Origin: a virus
Length of the DNA: 20,920 nt
Reading direction: 5' to 3' (one strand)
Virus record (IMG/VR): IMGVR_UViG_3300045912_000183
Coordinates: 1 to 20,920 of that record
Shown: one piece after another, positions 1 through 7,664 of the stretch
How the letters are laid out: each line of letters begins with the position of its first letter
Numbering within the stretch: position 1 is the first letter of the stretch
Position numbers and translations under genes: made by a program
The notes under the pieces: generated by a model
Told to the model about the DNA's origin: nothing
Databases searched by the model: none
What the model saw: the letters and a program-made list of their open reading frames with translations, nothing else

Positions 1-1292
1 TTCGAGACACCGAGTTCGACCTTGTTGAGCAGGGTTTCGGTGTGCTCCTTCTCCGACCTCGGAGCCGGGTCTACCCACCGTGTCGAGAGCGACGCGCCAG
101 GGTGCCCGAGGATCGCCAGGCAGAAAGCCACCACGTCTTCCCAGGCGTTGCCGAAGGCTGTCTGCCTGTCCCTCACCTTCTTGATGAGCCGCGCCTCCAG
201 CGTCTTCAGGGCCTCGCCACTCGGCGGGTTGCCGGTGAGGAGGTGGAAGTAGTGCAGGGGCGTGCCGCTCACCCGCGCGATTTCCACGCGGAAGCCATCA
301 TTCACCGCCAGGAAGTGCTCCAGGTCCGAGGCCGGGAACTCGCCGAACTTCACCTCTCCCGAAGCGACGGCCCACAGTCGATCGACGCCTGGGATGAAGG
401 GCATTTTCGCCTTGCCGGTAAGCTCGTCGATTTCCGGCTCGAAGCCCGTCATCCACCTCTGCGGCAGGGCGTTGAACTCCATCGCCACGAGCAGGTCGAG
501 GTTCGACTTGTTGAGGGCGTCCTGAAGCGGGAGAACGTCTTTGAGTTCACTCCGGCCATAGCACCCGACGGGCGCGTTGTTGGCGAAGTGAAAAATGGGC
601 ACACGGCCGTAAGGGTTCGTGAGCGGCCACGGCTCACCCGGCACCGTGAACTGCTCGAAGGCGTTCGGATCGTCCGGCAGGGTGTGCCCCTCGACCTTCC
701 GCCGCGTGACCCACTTCTCCAGCCTGTCGGGGAAGTAGAGGGTGAGCCGGAGCCGGCCGTCTTCCTGCACCCACGCCTTCGCCGCCCAGACGACCTGCCG
801 AGGGTCTTCCGGGTTGTAGCGCACGGCGATCTGCTCCGTCTGTTGCGGGTAGATGATCGGGTAGCCGCTCGCGTCCGGCCAAACGAGCACGTAGGCGTCG
901 CCGAGCTTGAGCGCGTCCTGGTGAACCTGTCCGGCCTGGTGATCCATTCGATTGTCACGCCAGACCTTCTTGACGAGGTTCGTCATTTCCTCGCGGTGCG
1001 TTTCGAGTTCCTCGGCGAGCCCCTGGTCGTCGGTGTCTTCGATCAAGGCAAAGTCGAGGTCGCCCATTGCCGCAAGCTCGAAGCCGACGACCTCCAGGCG
1101 ATCGGCCACGGCGTCTACCACGGTCGGGCAGAGGTTGTCGGCGAACTTACAGAGAATCTGGCCGAAGGCGTTCCGCCACTTGTCGCTCGCGAACGCGATC
1201 GGGTGTCGGCCGTCATAGTAGTTGCGGAACCGCTCATAGTGAGCGAGCCGGGCCTGCACGCCCTCCAGGGCCTTCTTCAGTTCTCCCGCCAC
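1..1292 (-). CDS. Phage portal protein, SPP1 gp6-like (C-terminus cut by window edge)
   Basis: Portal proteins form the dodecameric ring at the capsid vertex through which DNA is packaged and ejected. Read from a GTG at 1292, the frame stays open to the window edge for 430 codons, close to the usual 440-480 residues, so only a short tail is missing. The N-terminus has the pattern typical of SPP1 gp6-like portals: a short helix, then RFRNYYDGRHP, then FADNLCPTVVDAVADRLEVVGF. Later come a WPDASGYPIIYPQ beta segment, a GRVPIFHFANN segment and the clip/stem-like stretch SGTPLHYFHLLTGNPPSGEALK. The start is set by GGAGGAG about five bases upstream. It lies 10 bases after the large terminase stop, the usual terminase-portal order. 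The family call is from remembered motifs, not a search. Confidence 0.9.
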   Translation of the reverse strand, partial: MAGELKKALEGVQARLAHYERFRNYYDGRHPIAFASDKWRNAFGQILCKFADNLCPTVVDAVADRLEVVGFELAAMGDLDFALIEDTDDQGLAEELETHREEMTNLVKKVWRDNRMDHQAGQVHQDALKLGDAYVLVWPDASGYPIIYPQQTEQIAVRYNPEDPRQVVWAAKAWVQEDGRLRLTLYFPDRLEKWVTRRKVEGHTLPDDPNAFEQFTVPGEPWPLTNPYGRVPIFHFANNAPVGCYGRSELKDVLPLQDALNKSNLDLLVAMEFNALPQRWMTGFEPEIDELTGKAKMPFIPGVDRLWAVASGEVKFGEFPASDLEHFLAVNDGFRVEIARVSGTPLHYFHLLTGNPPSGEALKTLEARLIKKVRDRQTAFGNAWEDVVAFCLAILGHPGASLSTRWVDPAPRSEKEHTETLLNKVELGVS

Positions 1293-1302
1293 TGGTCTCC
1301 TC

Positions 1303-2613
1303 CTACCACGCCCAAGCGCCCACCTTCTTCGTGTCGATCATCAGTTCGGTGAGCGCCCAAACGAGGGCGTCCATTCTGTCCGGGCTATCGTCGCCTGGCG
1401 TCCATTGGCACATTTGATCTTCGAGCTTGCCGAACGCTCCGACGTGGTGAACCCTGCCCTGCTCGTAAAGTGCGGAGATAGGCTCGGCCCGCGTAGCCTT
1501 GCCGCGCGCCGCTCGCACGCCCTTGTAAGCCACCGACTTGTCGGCCGTCCGAACCGTGTGCTCGACCATCGCGCCGCCCTGGTTCACCTCGGCGACGATC
1601 CGATCGGCTCCGAACTCATTATAGGCGGCCACGACCTTCGCTGCCCACTCGGCCGGCGTCGAGCGGAGCGAATAGTCGCCGAGCACGTAGCCGTGGCCGT
1701 CCATACCGAGCCCGGCCACCACGATCCCTGTCTCGGCCCCTGTCGTCTCGGCCTGCGGATCGACGCCCACCACGATCCGCTTGAGCTTCGGAGCCTTCCG
1801 CACCCGAAGCTCGTCGATCTTGTGTCGCTGCCAGAGCGCGTCCGGGTTGTCGTCGAGGAGCCGCGCTTCCAGTTCCTGAAGGCCGAGCCGCGTGCCCTCG
1901 TATAGCTTAATGATATGCTCGTAAAAAGACGGCGCGAGGTTCGCCCGGTTGTCGTAGGTCGTGCCCGTCGTCACCGCGCAGGTGTCGTCGGCGAGCAGGT
2001 CGCGAACGAGCTTGATCGGCCTCGGCGTCGTCGTGAGGAGCACCGAGGGCTCGGGCGGAAGCCGGAGCCCGAGCATTGCCTGGGTCCACGCCTCCTCGGA
2101 GTATCGCCAGGCCGCGCCCTCGTCGGCCCATAGCTTCTGGTGTTGCTTGCCGCGCAGGCGCTCCGGCTCGTCGGCCGTGAAGATGAGCGTCTCGGCTCCT
2201 GTCGGCCACCGGAGCTTCCGCTCACCCTTCAGGTAGCGAGGCCGCTCGTCGTCGCGGCATATCGACAGGATACCGCTCTCGCCTTCCACCATCACGTCGC
2301 GAGCGTCATCGGCCGTCGGGCCGATGATGTTGACGTGTTGGAAGTGGTGAACCTGTTCGCGAACCCACTCGGCACCGACGCGCGTCTTGCCGAAGCCGCG
2401 CCCGGCCATCACGAGCCACTTCGACCAGGGCCTACCGTTCGGAGCCTTCTCCGGTGGTAACTGGTTCGGCCGGCAGTGGGAGAGCCAGTCTTTCTCCAAC
2501 CACCTCCGCTGTTCCGGCGTCCTGCTCCTCAACCACTCCGAGTAGACCTCGGGCGGCCAGGACGGATCGGAATGAGCGTTCCAGCTCCTCAAGCGGGTCA
2601 TAGACGTTGACAT
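1303..2613 (-). CDS. terL: Terminase large subunit (TerL)
   Basis: Motor and nuclease of DNA packaging. The 436 residues show the full order expected: an adenine-binding-type PNQLPP stretch (49-54), Walker A GRGFGKTR (71-78), Walker B LWADE (161-165), and the TTTP coupling motif (194-197). The C-terminal RNase H-like nuclease has VGVDP (acidic D285), VAEVNQGG (E342) and DRMDALVWAL (second acidic cluster, about 412-415). Length is normal for the Terminase_6 type. The ATG at 2613 is followed by another in-frame ATG at 2601; GAGGTGA sits just upstream and would suit the second one better by spacing, so the true start may be 2601. The start lies inside the 3' end of the small subunit gene, giving a long out-of-frame overlap of 182 bases (170 from 2601). 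The portal gene follows after 10 bases. Confidence 0.96.
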   Translation of the reverse strand: MSTSMTRLRSWNAHSDPSWPPEVYSEWLRSRTPEQRRWLEKDWLSHCRPNQLPPEKAPNGRPWSKWLVMAGRGFGKTRVGAEWVREQVHHFQHVNIIGPTADDARDVMVEGESGILSICRDDERPRYLKGERKLRWPTGAETLIFTADEPERLRGKQHQKLWADEGAAWRYSEEAWTQAMLGLRLPPEPSVLLTTTPRPIKLVRDLLADDTCAVTTGTTYDNRANLAPSFYEHIIKLYEGTRLGLQELEARLLDDNPDALWQRHKIDELRVRKAPKLKRIVVGVDPQAETTGAETGIVVAGLGMDGHGYVLGDYSLRSTPAEWAAKVVAAYNEFGADRIVAEVNQGGAMVEHTVRTADKSVAYKGVRAARGKATRAEPISALYEQGRVHHVGAFGKLEDQMCQWTPGDDSPDRMDALVWALTELMIDTKKVGAWAW

Positions 2614-3010
2614 TCACCTCGACCTGCGGTTGATTGTAGCCCAGGCCGAGTATCTTCGCGCGTTGGGCGATGATCTTCAGGCACAGGTCTGCCGCGTGCC
2701 TGTCGCCGTTGTATGCCTGCGCCCAATACCGCCCCAGGAGCGCGTTGAGCCTTTTACACTCCTCGTCTACAAGCTCGTCATACTTCTCGGCCCGTTCCTC
2801 TTTCCACTCCTGCCTGATCGCCTTTACGTCCTTCGCGACCTGCCCGGCGCTCACACCCACGGCCCGGCCTATCTGTGCGTAGGTGCCGCCCGACAGAAGG
2901 AGCGTCGCCACCTGCCTGCGCCGCTCCTCAATCTCTGCCGCGTTGGCCGCCGCCTGCGGGTGACGCCCCTTCCCTCCCCCAGTCTTTGGGTTGGGCCTTT
3001 TACTACCCAT
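2432..3010 (-). CDS. terS: Terminase small subunit (TerS)
   Basis: DNA-recognition partner of TerL, 192 residues. After a basic, glycine-rich N-terminus (GGGKGRHPQA) comes a helix-turn-helix at about residues 43-65 (TYAQIGRAVGVSAGQVAKDV). A long helical oligomerisation region follows (RQEWKEERAEKYDELVDEECKRL and onward), then an acidic/hydrophobic tail that would contact TerL. The ATG at 3010 is chosen because it overlaps the stop of the ParB-methyltransferase gene (ATGGGTAG), which points to translational coupling; a longer in-frame extension to 3082 would lie wholly inside that upstream gene. Position directly before TerL supports the call. The family assignment rests on the helix-turn-helix plus context, since small terminases diverge strongly. 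Confidence 0.85.
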   Translation of the reverse strand: MGSKRPNPKTGGGKGRHPQAAANAAEIEERRRQVATLLLSGGTYAQIGRAVGVSAGQVAKDVKAIRQEWKEERAEKYDELVDEECKRLNALLGRYWAQAYNGDRHAADLCLKIIAQRAKILGLGYNQPQVEVNVNVYDPLEELERSFRSVLAARGLLGVVEEQDAGTAEVVGERLALPLPAEPVTTGEGSER

Positions 3011-4208
3011 CGACGCGCTCGGCCTTTTGCCCCGTGAGGCTCTCCCACCGTGCCACGATCGTGTCGCAATGCCTCGGCTCAAGCTCGGCCGCGTAGCACG
3101 CCCACCCCATCTGCTCGGCCGTTACGAGGGTCGAGCCGGAGCCGGCGAACGGATCGGCGACGGCGACGGGCTCGCCACTGCTCACCGTGAGGAGCTTCGC
3201 GAGCAGTTCCACCGGCTTCTGTGTGTCGTGCAGTTCGTTGCCTGTCCGCTTACACTGTATGACGTTGCCAGAGCCGCGCTTCGTGTCGAACGGATCGCGC
3301 ACGCGGCACCCGCACATAATGAGTTCGTGTTGGGCTCGCCACCCCTTGCCCATTCCAGGGTGCTCCTTGTCCCAGACGATCATCGAACGCACGCCGAAGC
3401 CTGCGCCCTCCATCACGTCAAAGAGCGGCACCCACATTCGCCAGTCGGTGAACACGTAAGCGATACCCGCCGGCCAGGTGCCGAGGGCTCCGCGAATGAG
3501 CGCCTGGAAGCCGCGCGTGGAGAGCGTGTCGTTGGCGATCTTCGGGTCGCCCTTCTTCTTGCGGTCGGTGTCCACGGAGCCGATCCGCCTGTCGCTCTCC
3601 TGCCAACCGCCCGAACAGTAGGGCGGATCGGTGAGCAAGACGAGGGGCGTGGCGTCGGCGAGCACGCGCGCCGCGAGGTGCTCATTCGTGCAGTCGCCGC
3701 ACCCGAGACGGTGCCGGCCCAGTTGCCACACCTCGCCCGTGTTCACGCGCTCCGGTGCCGCCACTTTCGGCTCATCCTGCACAACCACAGGCGTTTCGCC
3801 GATCTTCGCCAGGAGCTTCGAGAGGTCGTCTTCGTCCCACCCAGGAGGCATTGGGCCTTCGTCCGAGCACTCGCGCAGGAGCGACGCCAGGAGGGCGTCG
3901 TCAACCTCGCGAAGTTCGCCGATCCGATCGAAGGCCGCGAGGATACGGCGCTCGGTCGGCTCGTCAACGTCAATGACGCGCACCGGGATTGCCTCGTCGC
4001 CGGCTCGTGCCGCGAGGTGAGCACGGGCGTGGCCGTCAATGAGCCGGCCCGTGCGTCGGTTGAAGATCGGCACCGCGAGCCACCCGAACTCCTCGATCGA
4101 CGCGCGCAGGGCCTCCTGTTGCCGCTCCGGGTGCTTCCGCCAGTTGCGCGGGTTCGGCCGGAGCGTCTTCGGGTCGAGGTATTCGATAGTGAACAGTTGT
4201 TCGCTCAT
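3003..4208 (-). CDS. ParB-like domain fused to DNA methyltransferase
   Basis: A two-domain protein of 401 residues. Residues about 8-110 form a ParB/Srx-like domain, with the hallmark GWLAVPIFN (42-50) and RLIDGHARAHLAA (55-67). Residues about 155-395 form an N6-adenine or N4-cytosine DNA methyltransferase: catalytic DPPY (194-197) comes before the SAM-binding DPFAGSGST (352-360), the beta-class order, and HDTQKPVELL precedes the latter. Such fusions are frequent in phage packaging regions and are thought to modify phage DNA, giving protection from host restriction or marking DNA for packaging. The start ATG at 4208 overlaps the stop of the HAD gene (ATGA), and its own stop overlaps terS. The target sequence cannot be read from the protein; N6-adenine is the likelier chemistry with DPPY, but N4-cytosine is not excluded. 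Confidence 0.92.
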   Translation of the reverse strand: MSEQLFTIEYLDPKTLRPNPRNWRKHPERQQEALRASIEEFGWLAVPIFNRRTGRLIDGHARAHLAARAGDEAIPVRVIDVDEPTERRILAAFDRIGELREVDDALLASLLRECSDEGPMPPGWDEDDLSKLLAKIGETPVVVQDEPKVAAPERVNTGEVWQLGRHRLGCGDCTNEHLAARVLADATPLVLLTDPPYCSGGWQESDRRIGSVDTDRKKKGDPKIANDTLSTRGFQALIRGALGTWPAGIAYVFTDWRMWVPLFDVMEGAGFGVRSMIVWDKEHPGMGKGWRAQHELIMCGCRVRDPFDTKRGSGNVIQCKRTGNELHDTQKPVELLAKLLTVSSGEPVAVADPFAGSGSTLVTAEQMGWACYAAELEPRHCDTIVARWESLTGQKAERVDG

Positions 4209-4633
4209 TTCTCGTTCGGGCTCCTGTCGAACACCACGGCCCGCTCGTCGAGGAACTCCCCGGTGTTCGGTATCACTTGCCGGGCTCGATCGTCCCAAAG
4301 CTCGACCATCGCGTAATCCTTGTGGCATTGCACCGGCAGGGCTCGGCCGAGGTGCTCAAGGCACCACGCCTGGATGATCGCCTTCTGTGCCTCCACAGCC
4401 TTGTTGATACCCTCGGGCGCGACCGTAAGCACGGCCTCGGTAGGGGCGACGCGCGCCGTCACGATCCGCACGTCCCACCCCTCGGCGAGCTTCTCCTTCA
4501 CGCGGGCGACCATTCGCGGCACGGGCGCACCCACGGAGCCGTCCGCTCGCCACCCGTCGTAGCGGGCGAGGGTGCCGTCGAGGTCCACTCCGATCCAACC
4601 GCGAGGTCTGCCGCCTTCGTTGGGCGCTCTCAT
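4205..4633 (-). CDS. HAD-superfamily phosphatase
   Basis: 142 residues. It carries motif I DLDGTLA (17-23, nucleophile D17 and acid D19), motif II-like threonine in VRIVTAR (55-61), a lysine-bearing helix (NKAVEAQKAI, about 77-86), and the acidic motif IV LWDDRARQV (112-120). This arrangement resembles the short, cap-less HAD phosphatases of phages related to the phosphatase domain of polynucleotide kinase. Expected to be a cytoplasmic Mg-dependent phosphomonoesterase; the substrate, whether nucleotide or DNA 3' end, is unknown. The ATG at 4633 forms an ATGA overlap with the stop of the upstream 64-residue gene; an in-frame extension to 4666 is less likely. It is followed, also by ATGA, by the ParB-methyltransferase. 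Confidence 0.85.
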   Translation of the reverse strand: MRAPNEGGRPRGWIGVDLDGTLARYDGWRADGSVGAPVPRMVARVKEKLAEGWDVRIVTARVAPTEAVLTVAPEGINKAVEAQKAIIQAWCLEHLGRALPVQCHKDYAMVELWDDRARQVIPNTGEFLDERAVVFDRSPNEK

Positions 4634-4824
4634 TCGTCGTCTCCATCCATCGCCGCATAGACACACTGAAAGGCGAACTCGGCCTCACGCACCTCCTGGT
4701 TCGTCGCCTGCGCGACGACCAGGGGCTCCTTCTCGCCCTTCTTGTAGACGCGCACGCCGCACAGGTCGCCCGCGTTCTCCAGTGCGACCGTAAGTTCCTC
4801 GCCGAGCCGGAAGGTGATAACCAC
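4630..4824 (-). CDS. Small hypothetical protein (64 aa)
   Basis: Unrecognised small protein. The GTG start at 4824 has a clear AAGGAG seven bases upstream. The N-terminal half looks like beta-strands (VITFRLGEELTVAL, CGVRVYKKG, PLVVAQAT); the C-terminal half is an acidic helix ending in AAMDGDDE. There is no signal peptide or membrane segment. It sits between a metallophosphoesterase gene (9-base gap after its stop block) and the HAD phosphatase, with which it shares an ATGA junction, so it is co-expressed with both. Function unknown. Confidence 0.7.
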   Translation of the reverse strand: MVITFRLGEELTVALENAGDLCGVRVYKKGEKEPLVVAQATNQEVREAEFAFQCVYAAMDGDDE

Positions 4825-4835
4825 CGTTCGCTCCT

Positions 4836-5681
4836 TCAGTCGTCGAGGGTGTAGAGCCGAGAGCGGTCGAGGTCGGTCACGCCCTCTCTCTGCACCAGGT
4901 AGTAGTAGCCGTGTTGAACAGGTGCCGAGCGGTGCCCGAGCACGGCCCAGTCCGGCTCATCGCACAGGGCTCCGATTTCGTAGCAGTGAACGCGCGTCAC
5001 CGGGTCGAACCAGTAGCCCTGCCGGTGCGTGTGAGCCTGGAGGAGCACGCGATACGGCCACGGCTCCAGCTTGAGTTCACGCCTCCACTGCTGAAAGAAC
5101 TCATTCGCCAGGCGTGCGCCCCTTACCGGCGTCGCACCGCTCCGCTCGACGTGCCCTATCACGCAGTCGCCGATCTGATCGTAGAAGCAGAGCGTGGTGG
5201 TGCGCCCGTTCCGTCGTTTGAAGGGACGGGCGACCACCTCGACGCCGTGCCGCACCTTATACGCCTGCCGGAAGAACTCCTGTGTGAGCCAGTAATAGTC
5301 GGCTCCGAGTTGCGCGGCCTTGCGCCATAGCCGGGCGTCGTGGTTGCCTTCGAGCACACGCACGCGGCCGAAGTGCCTGGCAAGGGTCGCCAGGAAGGCG
5401 TCTTTCGCGCCCAGGAGGTCTTCGAGACTGCCCTCGGTGCAGTCTGTTTGGAGCCATCGGGAGAACTTGCCGAAGTCGAGCAGGTCGCCCGCTACCAGGC
5501 AGTTGTCGCCTTTGTGCCGGGCGCACACCTCGGCCACGAGGTCTTTCCGCTCCTGCGGAACGTGCGGATCGGAGAGCACCACCCACGGCCGCTCGCCGGG
5601 CGTTGGTTCGGCCGGCTTCGCTCGGCGGCCTGCGTCGCCGATCGCCTGCTCATACTCGGCCAGTTGCGCCTCGAAGTCCAT
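4836..5681 (-). CDS. Calcineurin-like metallophosphoesterase
   Basis: 281 residues with the ordered binuclear-metal motifs of the family: SDPH (37-40), GDLLD (65-69), GNHD (112-115), a GHVERSG histidine (about 176-182), and AHTH (216-219) in place of the common GHTH. It would hydrolyse phosphomonoesters or phosphodiesters in the cytoplasm with Mn or a similar metal; the substrate cannot be told. The first 30 residues are a short helical, proline-rich leader (EQAIGDAGRRAKPAEPTPGE). GGAGGGGG seven bases before the ATG at 5681 supports the start. The start lies inside the 3' end of the upstream 56-residue gene (32-base overlap). Two phosphatases in one packaging operon suggest DNA-end or nucleotide processing, but that is inference. 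Confidence 0.9.
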   Translation of the reverse strand: MDFEAQLAEYEQAIGDAGRRAKPAEPTPGERPWVVLSDPHVPQERKDLVAEVCARHKGDNCLVAGDLLDFGKFSRWLQTDCTEGSLEDLLGAKDAFLATLARHFGRVRVLEGNHDARLWRKAAQLGADYYWLTQEFFRQAYKVRHGVEVVARPFKRRNGRTTTLCFYDQIGDCVIGHVERSGATPVRGARLANEFFQQWRRELKLEPWPYRVLLQAHTHRQGYWFDPVTRVHCYEIGALCDEPDWAVLGHRSAPVQHGYYYLVQREGVTDLDRSRLYTLDD

Positions 5682-5820
5682 TGCGCGCCCCCTCCAGGTG
5701 CCAATCCCACAGGAGCCGCCGGCACCTTCGGCACCCCACCGTATCGGTGCGGTTCCCGTGTTGAACCACGATCCAATCGTGGAACCCGAGCAGACAGAGA
5801 AGCCGGTCGATCAACCTCAT
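5650..5820 (-). CDS. Small cysteine protein, DUF1660-like
   Basis: 56 residues. The N-terminus RLLCLLGFHDWIVV, followed by VGCRRCRRLLWDWH, resembles the short phage proteins of the DUF1660 type, which begin with a Cys-Leu-hydrophobic-GH-W pattern and end with a Cys-x-x-Cys knuckle. Probably binds one metal ion through C9, H14 and the CRRC pair. Function unknown. The ATG at 5820 overlaps the stop of the upstream zinc-ribbon gene (ATGA), which fixes the start; the 3' end overlaps the metallophosphoesterase start by 32 bases. The family resemblance is from memory and moderate. Confidence 0.65.
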   Translation of the reverse strand: MRLIDRLLCLLGFHDWIVVQHGNRTDTVGCRRCRRLLWDWHLEGARNGLRGATGRV

Positions 5821-6002
5821 ACCCGGAACCTCCCACGACAGGCCGGGCACAACCAGGTGAGTGCGCCCTTCACGCGCGCCCATAGCCAGGGCTCGACGTG
5901 CCCGAGGAAGCCGCACCGGCAGAGAACGAGCGAGCGCCCTCCGTCGGTGCGTTGAAACGACGCCCGTGGCGTCGGTGCTACCGTCGTGCCCGTGCGTCGC
6001 AT
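5817..6002 (-). CDS. Small zinc-ribbon-like protein (61 aa)
   Basis: 61 residues with two cysteine pairs, LCRCGFLGHV and WLCPACRGRF, separated by a tryptophan-rich helix (EPWLWARVKGALTW). The spacing fits a treble-clef or ribbon zinc fold, so a nucleic-acid or protein contact role is plausible but unproven. The ATG at 6002 lies 25 bases inside the end of the upstream membrane-protein gene, with only a weak ribosome site, so coupling is likely. The downstream junction is ATGA. No further family recognised. Confidence 0.6.
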   Translation of the reverse strand: MRRTGTTVAPTPRASFQRTDGGRSLVLCRCGFLGHVEPWLWARVKGALTWLCPACRGRFRV

Positions 6003-6340
6003 ATCCGCTTCAGTTCCGCTTCTGTGCCTCCGCGAGAGCACGCCTCGGCCGCGAGCCGCTCGGCGTCGTGCGGTTGCCACCCCCACCTCATCGCCGTGTC
6101 GCGTAGAACGAGGAACTCCGGGTGGCCGGCGTAGCGTGCGACGCTCACAAGCTCGGGCACGGTCGCCTTGCCCAGTTCGGTGTTCGGCGCAGTCGGCTCG
6201 CCGATCGTCGCGGCCGGCGGCACCGGCGGCCGTCGTCGCCCGAGAAGGGCGACGACCACCGGCACGAGCGCCTGGGCGATGAAGCCAAACAAGACGATGA
6301 GCCCCAGGTGTTCCTCGGCCCAAAGCTCAAGAGCCATCAT
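5978..6340 (-). CDS. Single-span membrane protein, candidate holin or lysis accessory
   Basis: 120 residues. The N-terminus has one strong membrane segment at about residues 12-34 (LGLIVLFGFIAQALVPVVVALLG), then RRR (positive-inside), a proline-rich linker, and a soluble helical domain (ATVPELVSVARYAGHPEFLVLRD, HDAERLAAEACSR). It immediately follows the amidase gene through an ATGA overlap, which is why a lysis role (holin, antiholin or anchor) is considered. The long cytoplasmic domain is unusual for a holin, so this stays tentative. Two ATGs, 6340 and 6337, are possible; 6340 gives the overlap. Confidence 0.7.
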   Translation of the reverse strand: MMALELWAEEHLGLIVLFGFIAQALVPVVVALLGRRRPPVPPAATIGEPTAPNTELGKATVPELVSVARYAGHPEFLVLRDTAMRWGWQPHDAERLAAEACSRGGTEAELKRICDARARR

Positions 6341-7059
6341 ACGCCCTCGCCTCCTTTCCGGCGACGGGTGCGAGCGAGCACGCCGTCGTCTGTCACGTCC
6401 GGGCCTTCCCACCCGAGCCCTTCGCACAGGTCGCGCAGGCAAACATACGTTCGCCCCTCGACGACGACGGCCCTCGGCTTGAGCACCGTCTGGGTAACGC
6501 CCGTGAGGGTCGAAGCCACCTCGATCGTGCAGGGGATACGGGTGGAGGTGACAGGCGGGTTGTCGGCTCCGAGCTTCGTCTGGATACCTGCGAGCGCGTG
6601 AACGAAGTCGTCGAGGTCTTCGGCTCGCGGTGTCCGGCACCACGCGCGCACGGCGTCAAGCGGGAACCGTCGCCCAGGGCACGCCGTCGGGTGCCCCGGC
6701 AGGGTCACTTCCTTGTGGCCGACCACCTGCGCCTGCGGGTGTTCGTCGAGCCAACGGTCGAGGAGGTTGCCGAGTTGCTCCAGTTGCGCGTCGGTCGGGT
6801 AGGCCGTCTCGAAGTTCCCGACCAGGCAGACGTGGAGCTTGCCCCGGTTGTTCTTGAAGACGCCCGCGCCCTGCAAGGTCGTGAGCCGGCCCTGCTCCAG
6901 TTTGCCATCGGCACCACCGCGCCCGTTGCAAATGACGGCGTGGTAGCCAATATCCTCAAAGCCGCGCGCCTTGTGCTCGCGGCGGAACGCCTCGACGTTG
7001 CCGCCTGGCGTCGCCGAGTGATGAATGACGAGGTGCGTCACCGCACCGAGTGGCTTCAT
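6337..7059 (-). CDS. Endolysin: N-acetylmuramoyl-L-alanine amidase
   Basis: 240 residues. Residues 1-150 form an Amidase_2/PGRP-like zinc amidase: THLVIHHSATPGG (8-20, zinc histidine), GYHAVI (38-43), VCLVGNF (77-83), VGHKEV (113-118, histidine) and TACPG (125-129, zinc cysteine). It cleaves the bond between muramic acid and the stem peptide to lyse the host at the end of infection. Residues about 165-235 form a second small domain (STRIPCTIEVAS, VVVEGRTYVCLRDLCEGLGW) resembling the stalk domain of copper amine oxidase N-terminal type, likely a wall-binding or accessory module. There is no signal peptide, so export would need a holin. The start ATG at 7059 overlaps the upstream stop (ATGA). 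Confidence 0.93.
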   Translation of the reverse strand: MKPLGAVTHLVIHHSATPGGNVEAFRREHKARGFEDIGYHAVICNGRGGADGKLEQGRLTTLQGAGVFKNNRGKLHVCLVGNFETAYPTDAQLEQLGNLLDRWLDEHPQAQVVGHKEVTLPGHPTACPGRRFPLDAVRAWCRTPRAEDLDDFVHALAGIQTKLGADNPPVTSTRIPCTIEVASTLTGVTQTVLKPRAVVVEGRTYVCLRDLCEGLGWEGPDVTDDGVLARTRRRKGGEGV

Positions 7060-7664
7060 TCGTCTGTCTCCATCGCCTCGGCCGTGAGGGTAGTCTCGGC
7101 CTCGAAGGCGAACAGGCCGGCGACACGTTGCTGGCAGAAAGCGAGCGCCCTCGCCAGGTTGCCACGTCGCCCTTCGAGGAGCTTCGCCTTCACCTCAAGC
7201 CTGGCGATCCGATTGCCGATTGCCGTGATACGCGCCTGGAGTTCCTGCCGCTCGGCCTTGAGGGCGTCAATCTCACCGAGCGTGTCGGCACGGCGCTCCT
7301 CAAGGGCCTCGATCGCGTCTTCCTGCCGGCTCATCCACGCCACGGCGTCTTGCGCCTGCTTGAGCGTCGCGGTGATTTCGCGGAGTTGCCGGAAGGAGAC
7401 GGGCTCCACGGCTCCGATCGTCGCGAGGATCGTGTCGGCTTCCTTGAGGTCGCTCGCCTGTTCGTCGGCCGGCAGTTCGGTGTATGGCGTATCCATCTGT
7501 CGCCGCCACCGCTCCACGAGCCGATCGGGAATGGCCGTCACCGTGCGGCAGTCGCCTGTCTCCTCGTCGAAAATGTCGAACTCTTCGCACTTGAGGAGGA
7601 GGTAGCTCATCCACCCGGACCAGGCACGGTGAGCGTAGTCGGCGAGCTTCTCGCGGGTCGTCAC
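7056..7664 (-). CDS. Hypothetical phage protein with C-terminal coiled coil
   Basis: 202 residues from a GTG at 7664 that overlaps the upstream stop (GTGA). The N-terminal 75 residues contain AHRAWSGWMSYLLLK and RWRRQMDTPYTELPADEQASD, a WSGWM...MxTxYxxL pattern I associate with uncharacterised phage proteins of about 100 residues. Residues about 85-190 are a long, charged, heptad-like helix (QEDAIEALEERRADTLGEID, RLEVKAKLLEGRRGN), predicted coiled coil. It lies in the lysis cluster between the amidase and another helical unknown. Function not known; it may be a dimer or scaffold. Confidence 0.75.
   Translation of the reverse strand: MTTREKLADYAHRAWSGWMSYLLLKCEEFDIFDEETGDCRTVTAIPDRLVERWRRQMDTPYTELPADEQASDLKEADTILATIGAVEPVSFRQLREITATLKQAQDAVAWMSRQEDAIEALEERRADTLGEIDALKAERQELQARITAIGNRIARLEVKAKLLEGRRGNLARALAFCQQRVAGLFAFEAETTLTAEAMETDE

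Noticed and set aside
42-1352. Long open frame on the plus strand opposite the portal gene
   Set aside because: It mirrors codon periodicity of a high-G+C gene on the other strand; its translation is Arg/His/Val-rich without any family motif, while the minus frame is a clear portal protein.
2991-4316. Long plus-strand open frame opposite the methyltransferase
   Set aside because: The minus-strand frame has ParB and methyltransferase motifs with overlapping starts and stops; the plus frame is a compositional shadow.
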